A stretch of 64,000 nt of DNA, taken from the NCBI RefSeq assembly GCF_001905825.1, contig NZ_LIVV01000011.1:148697-212696 (forward strand). The letters are read 5' to 3'. Shown here piece after piece: positions 43,794 through 51,884 of this stretch. This DNA comes from Streptomyces sp. CB02009. GTDB lineage: Bacteria > Actinomycetota > Actinomycetes > Streptomycetales > Streptomycetaceae. The position numbers and the translations under genes were made by a program. Under the pieces are notes generated by a model. That model worked only from the letters and a program-made list of their open reading frames with translations. It was not told where the DNA came from and did not search any database. Position 1 is the first letter of the stretch. Every line of letters begins with the position of its first letter.

Positions 43794-44552
43794 GTGACTG
43801 ACCAGGACAGCGCTCGTCGGCCCAAGTACCAGCGCATCGCCGATGAGTTGAGAACCGCGATCCAGTCGGGCGCGTTCGCGCCGGGTGACCGGCTCCCCGG
43901 TGAGAACGACCTCATGACGACCTACGCCGTGGCCCGGATGACGGCCCGTCAGGCCCTCTCCGTACTGCGCACCGAGGGACTCGCCGAGGCCCGCAAGGGC
44001 GCGGGGGTCTTCGTCCGGGTCTTCCGTCCGCTGCGCCGCCGGGGCATCCCGCGGCTGTCGGGCGAGCAGTGGGGCAGCGGGCGTTCGGTCTGGTCGGCGG
44101 ACGTGGAGAACCGGGACCTGGTCGTCGACCAGATCGAGGTGGCCGAGACCGAGGCGGGGACGCGGGTCGCGGGGGCGCTGAACCTGACGCCGGGCGCGCC
44201 CGTGTGCGTACGCAGCCGCCGTTTCGTCCTCGACGCCAAGCCGGTGCTGCTGTCGGTCTCGTACCTGTCGGCGGAGCTGGTGCGCGGGACGCCGATCACC
44301 GAGCCGGACACGGGACCGGGCGGCACCTATGCCCGGCTGGCGGAACTGGGCCACCGGCCCGTGCGGTTCCGCGAGGAGATCCGCTGCCGGATGCCGACGG
44401 CGGACGAGTCGGACCGGCTGGCCCTGGAGCTGGGGACGCCGGTGGTCCTCATCGGGCGTACGGCGTTCACAGGCCCGGGCGTGGCCGTGGAGCTCAACGA
44501 GATGACGCTGGACTCGTCGTCGTACGTCCTGGAGTACGACTTCGACGCGTGA
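43794..44552 (+). CDS. GntR-family regulator with UTRA domain (HutC subfamily)
   Basis: The GTG at 43794 has GGGAG upstream. The 252-aa protein has a winged helix-turn-helix (KYQRIADELRTAIQSGAFAPGDRLPGENDLMTTYAVARMTARQAL, then RTEGLAEARKGAGVFVR) and a C-terminal UTRA ligand domain ending LIGRTAFTGPGVAVELNEMTLDSSSYVLEYDF. It is a small-molecule-responsive repressor; ligand unknown. Its 3' end overlaps the convergent MBL gene by 59 nt. Confidence 0.92.
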   Translation: MTDQDSARRPKYQRIADELRTAIQSGAFAPGDRLPGENDLMTTYAVARMTARQALSVLRTEGLAEARKGAGVFVRVFRPLRRRGIPRLSGEQWGSGRSVWSADVENRDLVVDQIEVAETEAGTRVAGALNLTPGAPVCVRSRRFVLDAKPVLLSVSYLSAELVRGTPITEPDTGPGGTYARLAELGHRPVRFREEIRCRMPTADESDRLALELGTPVVLIGRTAFTGPGVAVELNEMTLDSSSYVLEYDFDA

Positions 44553-45300
44553 CGTCGAACCGGAGGCCGGGATCGGCGTGGGCGATGTCGCCCGGGTACG
44601 TCTCCGATGCCAGCGCGACGGCCTCCGCGGGCGGCAGCGCCGGCCCCACATGGGTCAGGACGAGCCGCCCGGCACCTGCCTCGGCCGCGGTTCTGCCGGC
44701 CTGGGCGGCGGAATGGTGTCCGGGGGTCTCCCCGTCCGCCTCGCACACGAGAAGGTCGCAGTCGCGGGCGAGTTCGACGAGGGAGGGGCAGGGCTCGCAG
44801 TCCCCGGAGTAGACGAGCGAGCGCCCGTCCTCGTCCTCCACGCGCAGAGCGAAGGCGGGCAGGCCGTGCTCGACGGCGCGGGAGGTCAGGGTGAGCCCGC
44901 CGACCCGCACGACATGCGAGTCGTACAACTCCTCTACCTTGAACGCCCTTTCGACGGGACTGCGTTCCGGGCCGTTGGTGAGGAACCCGGCGAGCCGGTC
45001 GGCGGTCCCGGCGGGCCCGAAGAGGGGCACGGGCAGGACCGGCTCCAGCCCCGCGTGGAGCAGGGCGTAGAAGAAGGTGAGCAGGTCGGCGGAGTGATCG
45101 GCGTGCAGATGGGAGATCCACACCGCGTCGACGTCCCCGAGCGTCACGTGCCGCTGGAGTTCGGCGAGGGTGCCGGTGCCGGCGTCGACCCAGACGCGGG
45201 CGCCGCCGCCCTCGACGAGATAGCCGGAGCAGGCGTTGCCGGGGCGAGGGAAGGGGGTGGCGGAGCCGAGCACGGTGACCCGCAGGGGCGCGTCGAACAT
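44494..45300 (-). CDS. MBL-fold metallo-hydrolase, RNase Z-like
   Basis: The 268-aa protein starts MFDAPLRVTVLGSATPFP and has the metal site SHLHADHSADL, then YSGDCEPCPSL and LVLTHVGPALP. This is the lay-out of the ribonuclease Z / AtsA-like group (start VTxLGSGxPxP). It is shorter than true RNase Z (about 310 aa) and lacks a clear exosite arm, so it is more likely a related hydrolase. A TTAAATTA stretch just upstream may be its promoter. Confidence 0.85.
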   Translation of the reverse strand: MFDAPLRVTVLGSATPFPRPGNACSGYLVEGGGARVWVDAGTGTLAELQRHVTLGDVDAVWISHLHADHSADLLTFFYALLHAGLEPVLPVPLFGPAGTADRLAGFLTNGPERSPVERAFKVEELYDSHVVRVGGLTLTSRAVEHGLPAFALRVEDEDGRSLVYSGDCEPCPSLVELARDCDLLVCEADGETPGHHSAAQAGRTAAEAGAGRLVLTHVGPALPPAEAVALASETYPGDIAHADPGLRFDVTRRSRTPGRTTTSPASSR

Positions 45301-45426
45301 GAGCCAAGATTAAATTACCGGGGCGCCAACTCGTGTGAAGTTGTGCGGAGAAGGTGAAGAGCGTGCGTATTCTGTGTGCTCGCCGGGTCCCATCGGCGGG
45401 CTCCCGGCAGAAACTGAGGGACATTC

Positions 45427-45876
45427 ATGCTTCGCGCACGCACGTTCGCGGCCGTCACCGCGGCCGCCGCTTCCGGCATCCTGCTGCTGCCCACGCAGGC
45501 ACAGGCCGCCGGCTCGGTCCACCTGTACAAGATCTACTACGACAGCCCGGGCACGGACCGCCGCTCGAACTCGAGCCTCAACGCCGAGTACGTGCAGATA
45601 CGCAACACGACCGGCGCGGCGGTCAACCTGCGCGGCTGGACGCTGACGGACGCGTCGAACCACAAGTACACGTTCGGCAACTTCACCCTGGGCAAGGGCA
45701 AGATCGTGACGGTCCGCACGGGCCGCGGCACGAACTCGGCGGCGAACGTCTACCAGAACCGCGGCGCGTACGTCTGGAACAACGACCGCGACACCGCGAC
45801 GCTGAAGAAGTCGAACGGCACGCGGATCGACACGTGCTCGTACAACTCGACGCGGGTCGACTACAAGTGGTGCTGA
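45427..45876 (+). CDS. secreted lamin-tail domain protein
   Basis: The 149-aa product has a signal peptide (cleavage after AQAA, near residue 28). It is otherwise a single lamin-tail (LTD) domain: LNAEYVQIRNTTGAAVNLRGWTLTDASNHKYTFGNFTLGKGKIVTVRTG, then YVWNNDRDTATL. LTD proteins in actinomycetes are extracellular, Ig-like and of uncertain role, often linked to nucleases. Two Cys near the C-terminus could form a disulfide. Monocistronic, with a hairpin downstream. Confidence 0.9.
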   Translation: MLRARTFAAVTAAAASGILLLPTQAQAAGSVHLYKIYYDSPGTDRRSNSSLNAEYVQIRNTTGAAVNLRGWTLTDASNHKYTFGNFTLGKGKIVTVRTGRGTNSAANVYQNRGAYVWNNDRDTATLKKSNGTRIDTCSYNSTRVDYKWC

Positions 45877-45909
45877 CCCCCACCAAGGCCTGAACACCGG
45901 CCGAAACGC

Positions 45910-45937
45910 GCGGCCCCGGGGAAACCCCCGGGGCCGC
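45910..45937. terminator. GC-rich hairpin terminator
   Basis: GCGGCCCCGGGG and its exact complement around AAAC, between the convergent lamin-tail and DUF4231 genes. Confidence 0.8.
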
Positions 45938-45960
45938 CCGCGCACCTACTCCCCTCCCAC

Positions 45961-46593
45961 CTACTTCCCGCCCGCCGCGGTGTCCGACTCGCGGACGTCC
46001 GACTCACGGGCAGCCGGCTCGCGGGCGTCCGACTCACGGGCAGCCGACTCGCGGAGGTCCGGCTCCCTGGCGTCCGACTCCCGGGCGGCCGGGATCCCAT
46101 GCTGCTGAACGTCGGAGTTGACCTGACCGCCGAGGGTCATGACGTTCAGGGTCGCGGAGTTCTCGTTGGCGATGGCCTTCTCGACCCGGGCGACGAGCGT
46201 CGAGAACGCCTCCCGCCTGGGAAGGTTGTGGTATGGCCCGACCTTGGTCTCGAAGTAGACCCGCTCGTGCCCGAGGAGCTGCTCGGTGGAGCGGTAGTTC
46301 TTCCACTGCTCGCGGTACCGGTAGACGCTCTCCAGCGACACGGCGGCGACGACCACGACACTCAGCACGGTGGCGGTGACCCGTGCGAAGGCCAGATCCA
46401 GATTCACGAACACGGGCACGAACGCGCCACCGACGACGGAGACCGTCCGCATCCGCAGATGCATCGCCTTCATCCGGGTCGCCTTGGCGTCGTACCAGTC
46501 CTGGTACTGCGAGAGCCTCGTCTCGATGTACCGCTGCGGCGTCATCTCGCCGCGCTGCGCCCCGGGTTCGGGCGCGTCCCCCACCTCTGCCAT
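45961..46593 (-). CDS. DUF4231 membrane protein with repetitive charged tail
   Basis: The 210-aa protein has an N-terminal helix (PQRYIETRLSQYQDWYDAKATRMKAMHLRM) and two membrane helices (VVGGAFVPVFVNLDLAFARVTATVLSVVVVAAVSL). It then has the DUF4231 part YRYREQWKNYRSTEQLLGHERVYFETKVGPY. The last 45 residues are degenerate repeats of the type ARESDAREP, encoded by an irregular DNA repeat (about 45975-46095). DUF4231 resembles the SLATT effector-type membrane proteins predicted to act in nucleotide-triggered conflict systems; here it is alone. Confidence 0.82.
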   Translation of the reverse strand: MAEVGDAPEPGAQRGEMTPQRYIETRLSQYQDWYDAKATRMKAMHLRMRTVSVVGGAFVPVFVNLDLAFARVTATVLSVVVVAAVSLESVYRYREQWKNYRSTEQLLGHERVYFETKVGPYHNLPRREAFSTLVARVEKAIANENSATLNVMTLGGQVNSDVQQHGIPAARESDAREPDLRESAARESDAREPAARESDVRESDTAAGGK

Positions 46594-46727
46594 GCGGCGA
46601 GTACACCGGCGCCACCAGGCGCCCGTCAACTCTTCACCCATTCCCCCACAGCCCACCGCAAGGTAGTTTCAACCACCGTCGGGAACCGACCGACTCACCT
46701 TCACCCACGACGACTTCAGGGGAAACC

Positions 46728-46925
46728 GTGACGCCGCAGACCCACCGCACCCACCTGACGCCCGCCACCAGGGCGGCCCTCGCCCTCGCCGCCCTCGCGG
46801 CCGCGGCGGCAGCCGTCCTGGCGGCCCACCCGACCACGGACACCACGGCCAGCGACCGCGAGACGGGCACGGTGAAGGTGGAGGCGAGCGCGGGCGACAA
46901 GAAGGTGGAAGTAATCAAGGCCTGA
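46728..46925 (+). CDS. small membrane/secreted protein
   Basis: The GTG at 46728 has AGGGGA upstream. The 65-aa product has one hydrophobic alanine-rich helix (AALALAALAAAAAAVLAA) and then a charged, Lys/Glu-rich tail (VKVEASAGDKKVEVIKA). It is a predicted single-pass small protein. It is divergent from the DUF4231 gene. No known family. Confidence 0.5.
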   Translation: MTPQTHRTHLTPATRAALALAALAAAAAAVLAAHPTTDTTASDRETGTVKVEASAGDKKVEVIKA

Positions 46926-47014
46926 CGGCCCGCCCGGGCCCCGAAGAGAGCCGCGAAGGCAGTGGCCCCTCACCCTCCGCCCGGCGAGGGCACCCACCCT
47001 TCCCCCGTCTCCCC

Positions 47015-47593
47015 TCAGGCGTCCGCGAACCAGGAACGCCCCCGAGCCCAGTGCGTCACCCAGCCCGTGAAGCCGGGGACGCCGGGCATCACGGCGTCGG
47101 GCGATTCGGGACCGAAGGGCATGGCGCCCTCCCCGGCGATCTGCCAGACGTGACCGCGCTGCGGGCCGGTGACGATCAAGTGCCAGTACATGCCGCAGCC
47201 GTCGGTGCCCAGCAGCAGCGAGCCGTGGTCGAACACGGGGTCCGTCCGGGCCTCGAACTCCTCCACCGACAGCTCCTCCTCGTCACCCTCCGCCTCCCAC
47301 AGCCACGCCGCAGTGAGCGGAAAGGGCTCGGCGAGCAGGCGTGCGGGACGGCCGGACCCCCAGTCGGGGGGTGTCTGAGCGAGAGGCAGCAGACCGTAGT
47401 AGGGCGGCCCGGCGCGCAGTCCGTCGCAGACCTCGGCCACGAAGGTGCGGTACGGCTCAGGGAGCACGATGCCGTGCTCCGCCTCGAAGGACCGCACCGC
47501 CTCCCACCCGGCCGGCGGCACCGCCTCGGGGCGAGAGGCGAAGACCTCGCGGAGGGCGGCAAGCTCGGCCGGGTCGCAGGTTTCCGTGTTCAT
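47015..47593 (-). CDS. SMI1/KNR4 (SUKH) family protein
   Basis: The 192-aa product has the SUKH fold signatures: WEAVRSFEAEHGIVLPEPYRTFVAEVCDGLRAGPPYYGLLPL, then GSLLLGTDGCGMYWHLIVTGPQRGHVWQIAGEGAMPF. SUKH proteins are common immunity proteins against polymorphic toxins but also occur alone in Streptomyces. No toxin gene is near. The start at 47593 is chosen from family length; ATG 47605 is possible. Confidence 0.85.
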   Translation of the reverse strand: MNTETCDPAELAALREVFASRPEAVPPAGWEAVRSFEAEHGIVLPEPYRTFVAEVCDGLRAGPPYYGLLPLAQTPPDWGSGRPARLLAEPFPLTAAWLWEAEGDEEELSVEEFEARTDPVFDHGSLLLGTDGCGMYWHLIVTGPQRGHVWQIAGEGAMPFGPESPDAVMPGVPGFTGWVTHWARGRSWFADA

Positions 47594-47618
47594 GCCGGCC
47601 ATCATCCAGGACGCGGGA

Positions 47619-48065
47619 CTACGACGACCGGCGCGTTGGGCCGCCGGAAGCACCCTCGTCCCGCCTGAACTCATGCGTACACCCTCCGGAGGTCACGTCC
47701 CGCGTGAAGCAGGCGACGAAGGACGTCGGAGAGCCGTAGAAGGCCAGCTGCATGTCGTCGCAGTCCGCACCGTCGAAGGTGACCTCGCCGTACGTCCCGG
47801 ACGGGGACCAGGCCCCCCGCTGCCGCTCGGCGAACCCGGTACACCCCCACCCGACGACGTCGCTCTCGTCCAAGCCCGTGGCGGTGAACGTGCCGTCGTC
47901 CTCGAACTCGACGGTCGCGCCGCTCCACTCGGACCACACCCCGGTCAGCTGATCGACACGACCGACGGAAACCGGGTAGTACCCGGAACAACCGGCCACC
48001 AGAAACACCACAACACTCCCCAACACAGCACGCCGGCACGCCCGCAGATACTGCCCGGGAGCCAT
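47619..48065 (-). CDS. putative lipoprotein
   Basis: The 148-aa product starts MAPGQYLRACRRAVLGSVVV and has the lipobox FLVAGC, then a small beta-rich domain (LTGVWSEWSGATVEFEDDGTFTATGLDESD ... WSPSGTYGEVTFDGADC). This resembles lipocalin-like META/HslJ-type domains, with four Cys outside the lipobox. It would be membrane-anchored outside the cell. It is probably the upstream partner of the SMI1/KNR4 gene, 25 bp apart. Confidence 0.7.
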   Translation of the reverse strand: MAPGQYLRACRRAVLGSVVVFLVAGCSGYYPVSVGRVDQLTGVWSEWSGATVEFEDDGTFTATGLDESDVVGWGCTGFAERQRGAWSPSGTYGEVTFDGADCDDMQLAFYGSPTSFVACFTRDVTSGGCTHEFRRDEGASGGPTRRSS

Positions 48066-48169
48066 GAACCCCTGCCTCTCGCGCCTCCCACGCACGCCCG
48101 GGAGCGACGACTCGACGAACCAACGAAGACCATCTTGAACGCGTTCAATTAGGAATGTCAACGAGATGG

Positions 48170-48220
48170 CCAGCACGCCAAAGCCCCCAGCCGCTCACGG
48201 CTGGGGCTTTGGCGTGCTGG
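48170..48220. terminator. very long hairpin next to a tRNA remnant
   Basis: CCAGCACGCCAAAGCCCCC-AGCCG pairs with CGGCTGGGGCTTTGGCGTGCTGG around CTCA: 23 pairs with one bulged C. A shorter relative lies at 49303-49337. Both sit just beyond the 3' end of a tRNA-like fragment on the minus strand, where a tRNA terminator belongs. Confidence 0.8.
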
Positions 48221-48221
48221 A

Positions 48222-48248
48222 CGCGGACGGTTTCGAACCGCCGACATC
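48222..48248 (-). repeat. att repeat, tRNA-Val 3' fragment copy 1
   Basis: This 27-bp stretch (T-arm and part of the acceptor of a tRNA on the minus strand) is identical to 49349-49375. The sequence beyond it toward the tRNA 3' end has diverged, and the CCA is not intact. Confidence 0.75.
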
Positions 48249-48249
48249 C

Positions 48250-48669
48250 TCATCGACCGCGAGCAGCCGTACCTTCCGGCAGGTCGCTGACGCGCCGGCC
48301 CGTCACCAAGTAACCCGCGAAACTGACATCCGGCCTGGCCTTCGCCCACCCGTCCGCCTTCATAATCGGAACGAGTACGGTCGTGCCCGGAACGGGGTAG
48401 TTCACCTTGCCAGTGGCGCCCGGGGGCACTCCGTAGCGACAGTGCACCTCGACGATCGACACCACTTCCACCGAGGTAGGCGCGTGTCCTTCGTCCTGGC
48501 CGTGATGCTCTTCGCGGAAGTCGATCTCATCCGCACGTTCGCTTCCGACGACGTCGGCGTAGTCCTCCGGATCGACCTCCAGCAGGGCCCACGAGACAAC
48601 ATCGCCCGGAGCAAAGCTCTCTCCGCAGCACTGCATCTGCCAGTCATCGACCCAGATCGTCAGCGTCAT
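48250..48669 (-). CDS. DUF6578 domain protein
   Basis: The ATG at 48669 gives a 139-aa protein with the family pattern MTLTIWVDDWQMQCCGESFAPGDVVSW, then EEHHGQDE, SIVEVHCRYG and DVSFAGYLVTG. The Cys pair and His residues suggest metal binding. Function unknown. The gene ends 2 bp from the att repeat, so its tail may have been set by the integration event. Confidence 0.8.
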   Translation of the reverse strand: MTLTIWVDDWQMQCCGESFAPGDVVSWALLEVDPEDYADVVGSERADEIDFREEHHGQDEGHAPTSVEVVSIVEVHCRYGVPPGATGKVNYPVPGTTVLVPIMKADGWAKARPDVSFAGYLVTGRRVSDLPEGTAARGR

Positions 48670-48740
48670 GACGCCATTGTCCACCGAGCGACCCACGCCG
48701 AAGAGGGCCTCGGGCAGGACTATCGGCGGTGGCAGTGTTG

Positions 48741-48926
48741 TCAGGGAGAGATGTCAGGCCACCCGGGGGCATGACGCCCTTCGGCGGCCAACTCTTCGCC
48801 CTCCAGCGCCGCGATGGCGCGCCGACGCCACCTGACGGTCAGCACCGTGGCGACCACAAACGCGAGTAGGGCCACGACGACGCTGCCCCACACCACGGCG
48901 CCAATCGAGTACCCGAGTGTCTCCAG
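48741..48926 (-). CDS. tiny transmembrane protein, start uncertain
   Basis: A frame of 61 codons opens right after the stop of the upstream small gene: LETLGYSIGAVVWGSVVV, a hydrophobic helix to about residue 31, then VRWRRRAIAALEGEELAAEG. No ATG is available; the first codons allow CTG 48926, or a GTG about 30 nt later. The helix followed by a basic cluster is what a real single-pass protein shows. Moderate to low confidence. Confidence 0.35.
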   Translation of the reverse strand: METLGYSIGAVVWGSVVVALLAFVVATVLTVRWRRRAIAALEGEELAAEGRHAPGWPDISP

Positions 48927-48932
48927 AGTGCT

Positions 48933-49124
48933 TCACGCTCCCGCTTCGCCATCCTCGCCGCTGACCACGACCTCCAACGAACGCCGCCTCGCCTGCTCCA
49001 GGCGGCCAGCGCATAAAGCCAGTCGGACAGGACCAAGTGCCCTGTCACTCGCGAGTTGGATGATCACTGGCTCTTCGTCCACATGAAGACCGTACAGACG
49101 AGCCTCAGCCGCTCGTTCTCTCAC
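48933..49124 (-). CDS. small hypothetical protein
   Basis: The 63-aa product MRERAAEARLYGLHVDEEPV continues IIQLASDRALGPVRLALCAGRLEQARRRS. It has no recognisable domain. Its stop lies 6 nt before the possible start of the tiny transmembrane gene, so the three minus-strand genes of the relic may be one operon. It overlaps the integrase remnant on the other strand slightly. Confidence 0.4.
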   Translation of the reverse strand: MRERAAEARLYGLHVDEEPVIIQLASDRALGPVRLALCAGRLEQARRRSLEVVVSGEDGEAGA

Positions 49125-49279
49125 ATCTCAGCGCGGGCGGATCCCCGCATCCGCCCGCACGACGCCCATCACGGGTGCACCACGCTCCTGACCCGCGCCG
49201 CGTCCCGGCTCGGGTCGTGATGGACGCCCTGGGGCACTCACAGGTGGACCGGCTGCTCCTCCGGCGCCGCCCTGAGTGA
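49110..49279 (+). pseudogene. tyrosine integrase, C-terminal remnant with frameshift
   Basis: One frame reads FSHISARADPRIRPHDAHHG, close to the normal ...RIRPHDLRHGCATLL of box II; a second frame then reads RVVMDALGHSQV, the LGHSQ block. The two parts are in different frames (shift between about 49195 and 49211), and the final Tyr region is lost (TGA at 49277). The position beside an att repeat is the expected place for an integrase 3' end. Confidence 0.75.
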
Positions 49280-49302
49280 GACTGCCGTCAGCCTCTACCG
49301 TC

Positions 49303-49337
49303 AAAGGCCCCCGCAGCGATGAGCTGTGGGGGCCTTT
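49303..49337. terminator. hairpin beyond the tRNA-Val 3' fragment
   Basis: AAAGGCCCCCGCAGC pairs with GAGCTGTGGGGGCCTTT allowing one or two G-T or mismatched pairs. Relative to the minus-strand tRNA fragment it lies just downstream, matching a tRNA terminator. Confidence 0.7.
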
Positions 49338-49341
49338 GTGC

Positions 49342-49386
49342 TGGTGGGCGCGGACGGTTTCGAACCGCCGACATCTGCTTTGTAAG
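49342..49386 (-). other. 3' half of tRNA-Val(TAC), attachment-site remnant
   Basis: On the minus strand the fragment reads as anticodon loop CTTACAA (anticodon TAC), stem AGCAG, variable ATGTC, T-arm GGCGG-TTCGAAA-CCGTC, acceptor CGCGCCC, A and CCA. Everything 5' of the anticodon loop is missing and the next bases cannot pair with AGCAG. The full tRNA is expected past the right edge of the window next to the integrase. Confidence 0.8.
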
Positions 49387-49555
49387 CCTGGCGCCGATCA
49401 CGCAGGGGTCTTGGCTGGTCAACGAGCGTACGGCGGCCCTGCGCGCCCCACGCTTGCCTACACCGCCTCGGACCCCAATTGACCGTGGCTGTCTGCTCGA
49501 TCTGGCACGGATCTGGCACGGGCCCCTGCGCCGACGCCCCATGGCTGGCTACCTC

Positions 49556-50314
49556 CTATTCCCAAAGCAGGTCCTGAAGCGAATCGACCCATTGGTCGGG
49601 TAGCACCACTGCGACCAATACGAACGCCCAGAATGGAACCACGAGGGCCATACCGGCCAGAATGGCCGGAACCACGCGCCAGCCTTGAAGCCGGTCGAAG
49701 GGGTGACCACCAAGCGCCAGCTGCTTCCTCACACTGCCATTGAGTAGTGCACCCGTCACGGTAGGCTCTTCGCCGACCGGGCCGTCGAATAGAAGGTAGT
49801 AGGTTACGATCTGCCCCTTCGAGAGATGCGCTGGAGCCAGAGATACATTGCCTCCACCGTCGATCTCCATAGGCGGGGGTACCGCCGTACCGGCACGAAC
49901 AACAGGCCTCCCGAGAAGGCCTATGACAGGACGGTCGAACTCGAAGGTAAGAGGTACCTCGTTTGGAAACATTCTGCTTTCAATGTCCCGCCTGCCCTGG
50001 TTTCCCAAACTGAGTTCGATCACGTGTGGTGTGTCGAGACTGGCACCACGATGCTGGATAACGAATTCGTGGTCCTCGAACCGCGGCATTGGAATACCGC
50101 GGGCGTCGTGCGCCAACCTAATCTTCGGATTCACCGCCTTCATGGTCGCCCACATGGCTCCTGCGCCCGCCGCTAGGGTCGCGAAGAAAGCCAGTGCTGT
50201 CCATACCGTTGCGTTGGAGTACCAAGCCCCCGCCAGCATCACCATGACCACATTCAACCGGGACAGAACCGTGGCGTCCAACAACCCCTGCACACCGTGC
50301 AGATGAACCATCAC
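49556..50314 (-). CDS. membrane protein of unknown function
   Basis: The 252-aa protein has two N-terminal hydrophobic segments (VVMVMLAGAWY, WTALAFFATLAAGAGAMWATM), a soluble beta-rich middle (residues 75-195) and a C-terminal helix pair (VVPAILAGMALVVPFWAFVLVAVVL). GC is lower than in the chromosome. No known domain. It is cargo at the left end of the AICE. Confidence 0.65.
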   Translation of the reverse strand: MMVHLHGVQGLLDATVLSRLNVVMVMLAGAWYSNATVWTALAFFATLAAGAGAMWATMKAVNPKIRLAHDARGIPMPRFEDHEFVIQHRGASLDTPHVIELSLGNQGRRDIESRMFPNEVPLTFEFDRPVIGLLGRPVVRAGTAVPPPMEIDGGGNVSLAPAHLSKGQIVTYYLLFDGPVGEEPTVTGALLNGSVRKQLALGGHPFDRLQGWRVVPAILAGMALVVPFWAFVLVAVVLPDQWVDSLQDLLWE

Positions 50315-50491
50315 GCCCCTGCACCACTCGATCCAATGACCATCGAGGATCCGCTGGGGTCTACCTCGCGATCGTCGTCACCACGGAGCAGCGCTGGCCC
50401 CCGCCACAACGAAGCCGCCCCCTCCGACCACGAACAGAGGGAGCGACCTCGTCGCGTCCCTCGCAGCTCCATACGTGCCCGACTGCCCAAC

Positions 50492-51001
50492 TCACCCGAT
50501 CTGGCCATGATGCAGCGGCGAACCCACCCTGTTCTCTTCCGCAGCGAACCAACTGGCTATGTCGTCCAGGGTGGTCCTGACGGGTCTGCCAGCGAGGTAC
50601 TGCTTGTAGCACGCTTCCTGCCGCCGCGCCGGCCGACCACCGGGAAGCCTGTCAACCGGAAGCCAGACCGTCTCTTCGGCCCGTAGGGGCGCTCTGATCG
50701 GAGCGGTAAAGCCGGAGATCCTCTCTACGAGCATCGGCAACTGATGCGTTGCCCGATTTCTCGCGAAGCGAGTCCCCAGCATGACCTGACGGCCATACTC
50801 CTGGCAGTCCTTGTACACGATGTCTCGTGCTTCCAACTGCTCGTCAAGCACGCAGCCCCAGTAGATCACCTCAACAGCAGGAATGATCAAGTGCTCCTCA
50901 GGGTGGCCCGCGTCAAGCTGGTTGTAGTAGCGCACGCGCGCCGAGTGGAAGCCGTGCAGTGCCACGCGAAGCATCTCTGGCTGTGTCGTCACGAAAGACA
51001 C
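50492..51001 (-). CDS. hypothetical protein
   Basis: I take GTG 51001 as start, giving 169 aa; the frame is open to 51106. The N-terminal half contains MLRVALHGFHSARVRYYNQLDAGHPEEHLIIPAVEVIYWGCVLDEQLE and the middle MLGTRFARNRATHQLPMLVE. This helical pattern with RNRATHQL recalls small HEPN-like proteins (Rx4-6H), but I do not claim it firmly. No ribosome site is obvious. It lies upstream of the membrane protein gene and downstream of a GntR gene, all on the minus strand. Confidence 0.5.
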   Translation of the reverse strand: MSFVTTQPEMLRVALHGFHSARVRYYNQLDAGHPEEHLIIPAVEVIYWGCVLDEQLEARDIVYKDCQEYGRQVMLGTRFARNRATHQLPMLVERISGFTAPIRAPLRAEETVWLPVDRLPGGRPARRQEACYKQYLAGRPVRTTLDDIASWFAAEENRVGSPLHHGQIG

Positions 51002-51050
51002 GTTAGAACACGTATCCAACGCATTCAGGAGAACCCGAGCAAGCACCCAA

Positions 51051-51806
51051 CTACCGGCCGACAGGCACCTCGTAGACGATCTCGCACAGAGCGGCAGGGA
51101 CGACAATGTCAGCCGTCTCTACCGGCCGACCCTGGTCGCTGTAGTACGTGCGCCGGATGTGCGTGACGAGACCGGCCTTCTGGATCCCCAGGAGTGAAGC
51201 TTCCTCAGCTGTTGCCTGGCGTGGTTCAGGCTGCTCAACGGCGTGGCTGACGTTGACGCCGATTGCTGCCATCCGGTTCACGACGCCAGCGCCAGCGTGC
51301 GGCCCGCCCTCAGGCAGAACGACAAGAGTCCCGCTGGTGAGGTCGTACGGCTCCCAACTCGTCGACAACTGCACAGGCCGCCCGTCGGCGAGAAACTCGT
51401 ACACGGTCCGGACGCACAGCTCGCCCTCACCGATCCCAAGCCGCGTGGCGATCTCCGCCGGCGCGGGCAGCTTCGCATCGGTCCGGCTCTCCCAGCCACC
51501 ATTCCGCCCCACGGCCTTCATGTCCGCCCGGAACGGCGACCCGTCCGGCTGCTCGCGCGCCGCAGACCGAACCATCCGCACCCGCTGCCGAGGCTCGGCC
51601 ACGTAGGTCCCGGACCCTGCCCGCCCCTCCAACACGCCCTGGGAGATCAGCAACTCCTGGGCTCGACGGACGACGTCCTCGCCCACCCCGTATCCCTGGC
51701 CGATCTGGGCCCGAGAGGGCAGCCGGTCTCCAGGAGTCCACTCGTGCTCCGCGATCCGCCGCCGCAGTTCGTCGGCGATGCGGAGATAGGGCGGCTGCTC
51801 AGGCAT
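51051..51806 (-). CDS. GntR-family regulator with UTRA domain
   Basis: The 251-aa protein has a winged helix-turn-helix (PYLRIADELRRRIAEHEWTPGDRLPSRAQIGQGYGVGEDVVRRAQELL, then GVLEGRAGSGTYVAE) and a UTRA domain (GELCVRTVYEFLADGRPVQLSTSWEPYDL, THIRRTYYSDQGRPVETADIV). Streptomyces AICEs and plasmids often carry such cargo regulators. Two CTAG palindromes lie just upstream of its start, so it probably represses itself and the divergent small-gene operon. Confidence 0.9.
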   Translation of the reverse strand: MPEQPPYLRIADELRRRIAEHEWTPGDRLPSRAQIGQGYGVGEDVVRRAQELLISQGVLEGRAGSGTYVAEPRQRVRMVRSAAREQPDGSPFRADMKAVGRNGGWESRTDAKLPAPAEIATRLGIGEGELCVRTVYEFLADGRPVQLSTSWEPYDLTSGTLVVLPEGGPHAGAGVVNRMAAIGVNVSHAVEQPEPRQATAEEASLLGIQKAGLVTHIRRTYYSDQGRPVETADIVVPAALCEIVYEVPVGR

Positions 51807-51815
51807 ATGGAAAAT

Positions 51816-51846
51816 CTAGTCCACTAGCTCTAATCTAGTTAACTAG
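51816..51846. promoter_or_regulatory. twin palindromic GntR operators
   Basis: CTAGTCCACTAG (51816-51827, one mismatched centre) and CTAGTTAACTAG (51835-51846, perfect) are centred 19 bp apart, close to two helical turns. They lie between the divergent GntR gene (start 51806) and the operon beginning at 51885. Confidence 0.65.
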
Positions 51847-51884
51847 CTTCACTCAAAGTGATCGCCGGTGACGGAGGCTGCCCT

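Larger units (their letters stand above)
48249..49348. mobile_element. relic integrative element at tRNA-Val
   Basis: The 1.1 kb between the two identical att copies holds a decayed tyrosine integrase next to the right copy and three small minus-strand genes. It is best read as the shrunken remainder of an earlier tRNA-targeting element, later joined by the large element to its right. Confidence 0.65.

Noticed and set aside
49342-49386. A complete tRNA gene
   Set aside because: Only the 3' half fits; the D-arm and the 5' acceptor strand are missing and the 5' side of the anticodon stem cannot pair.
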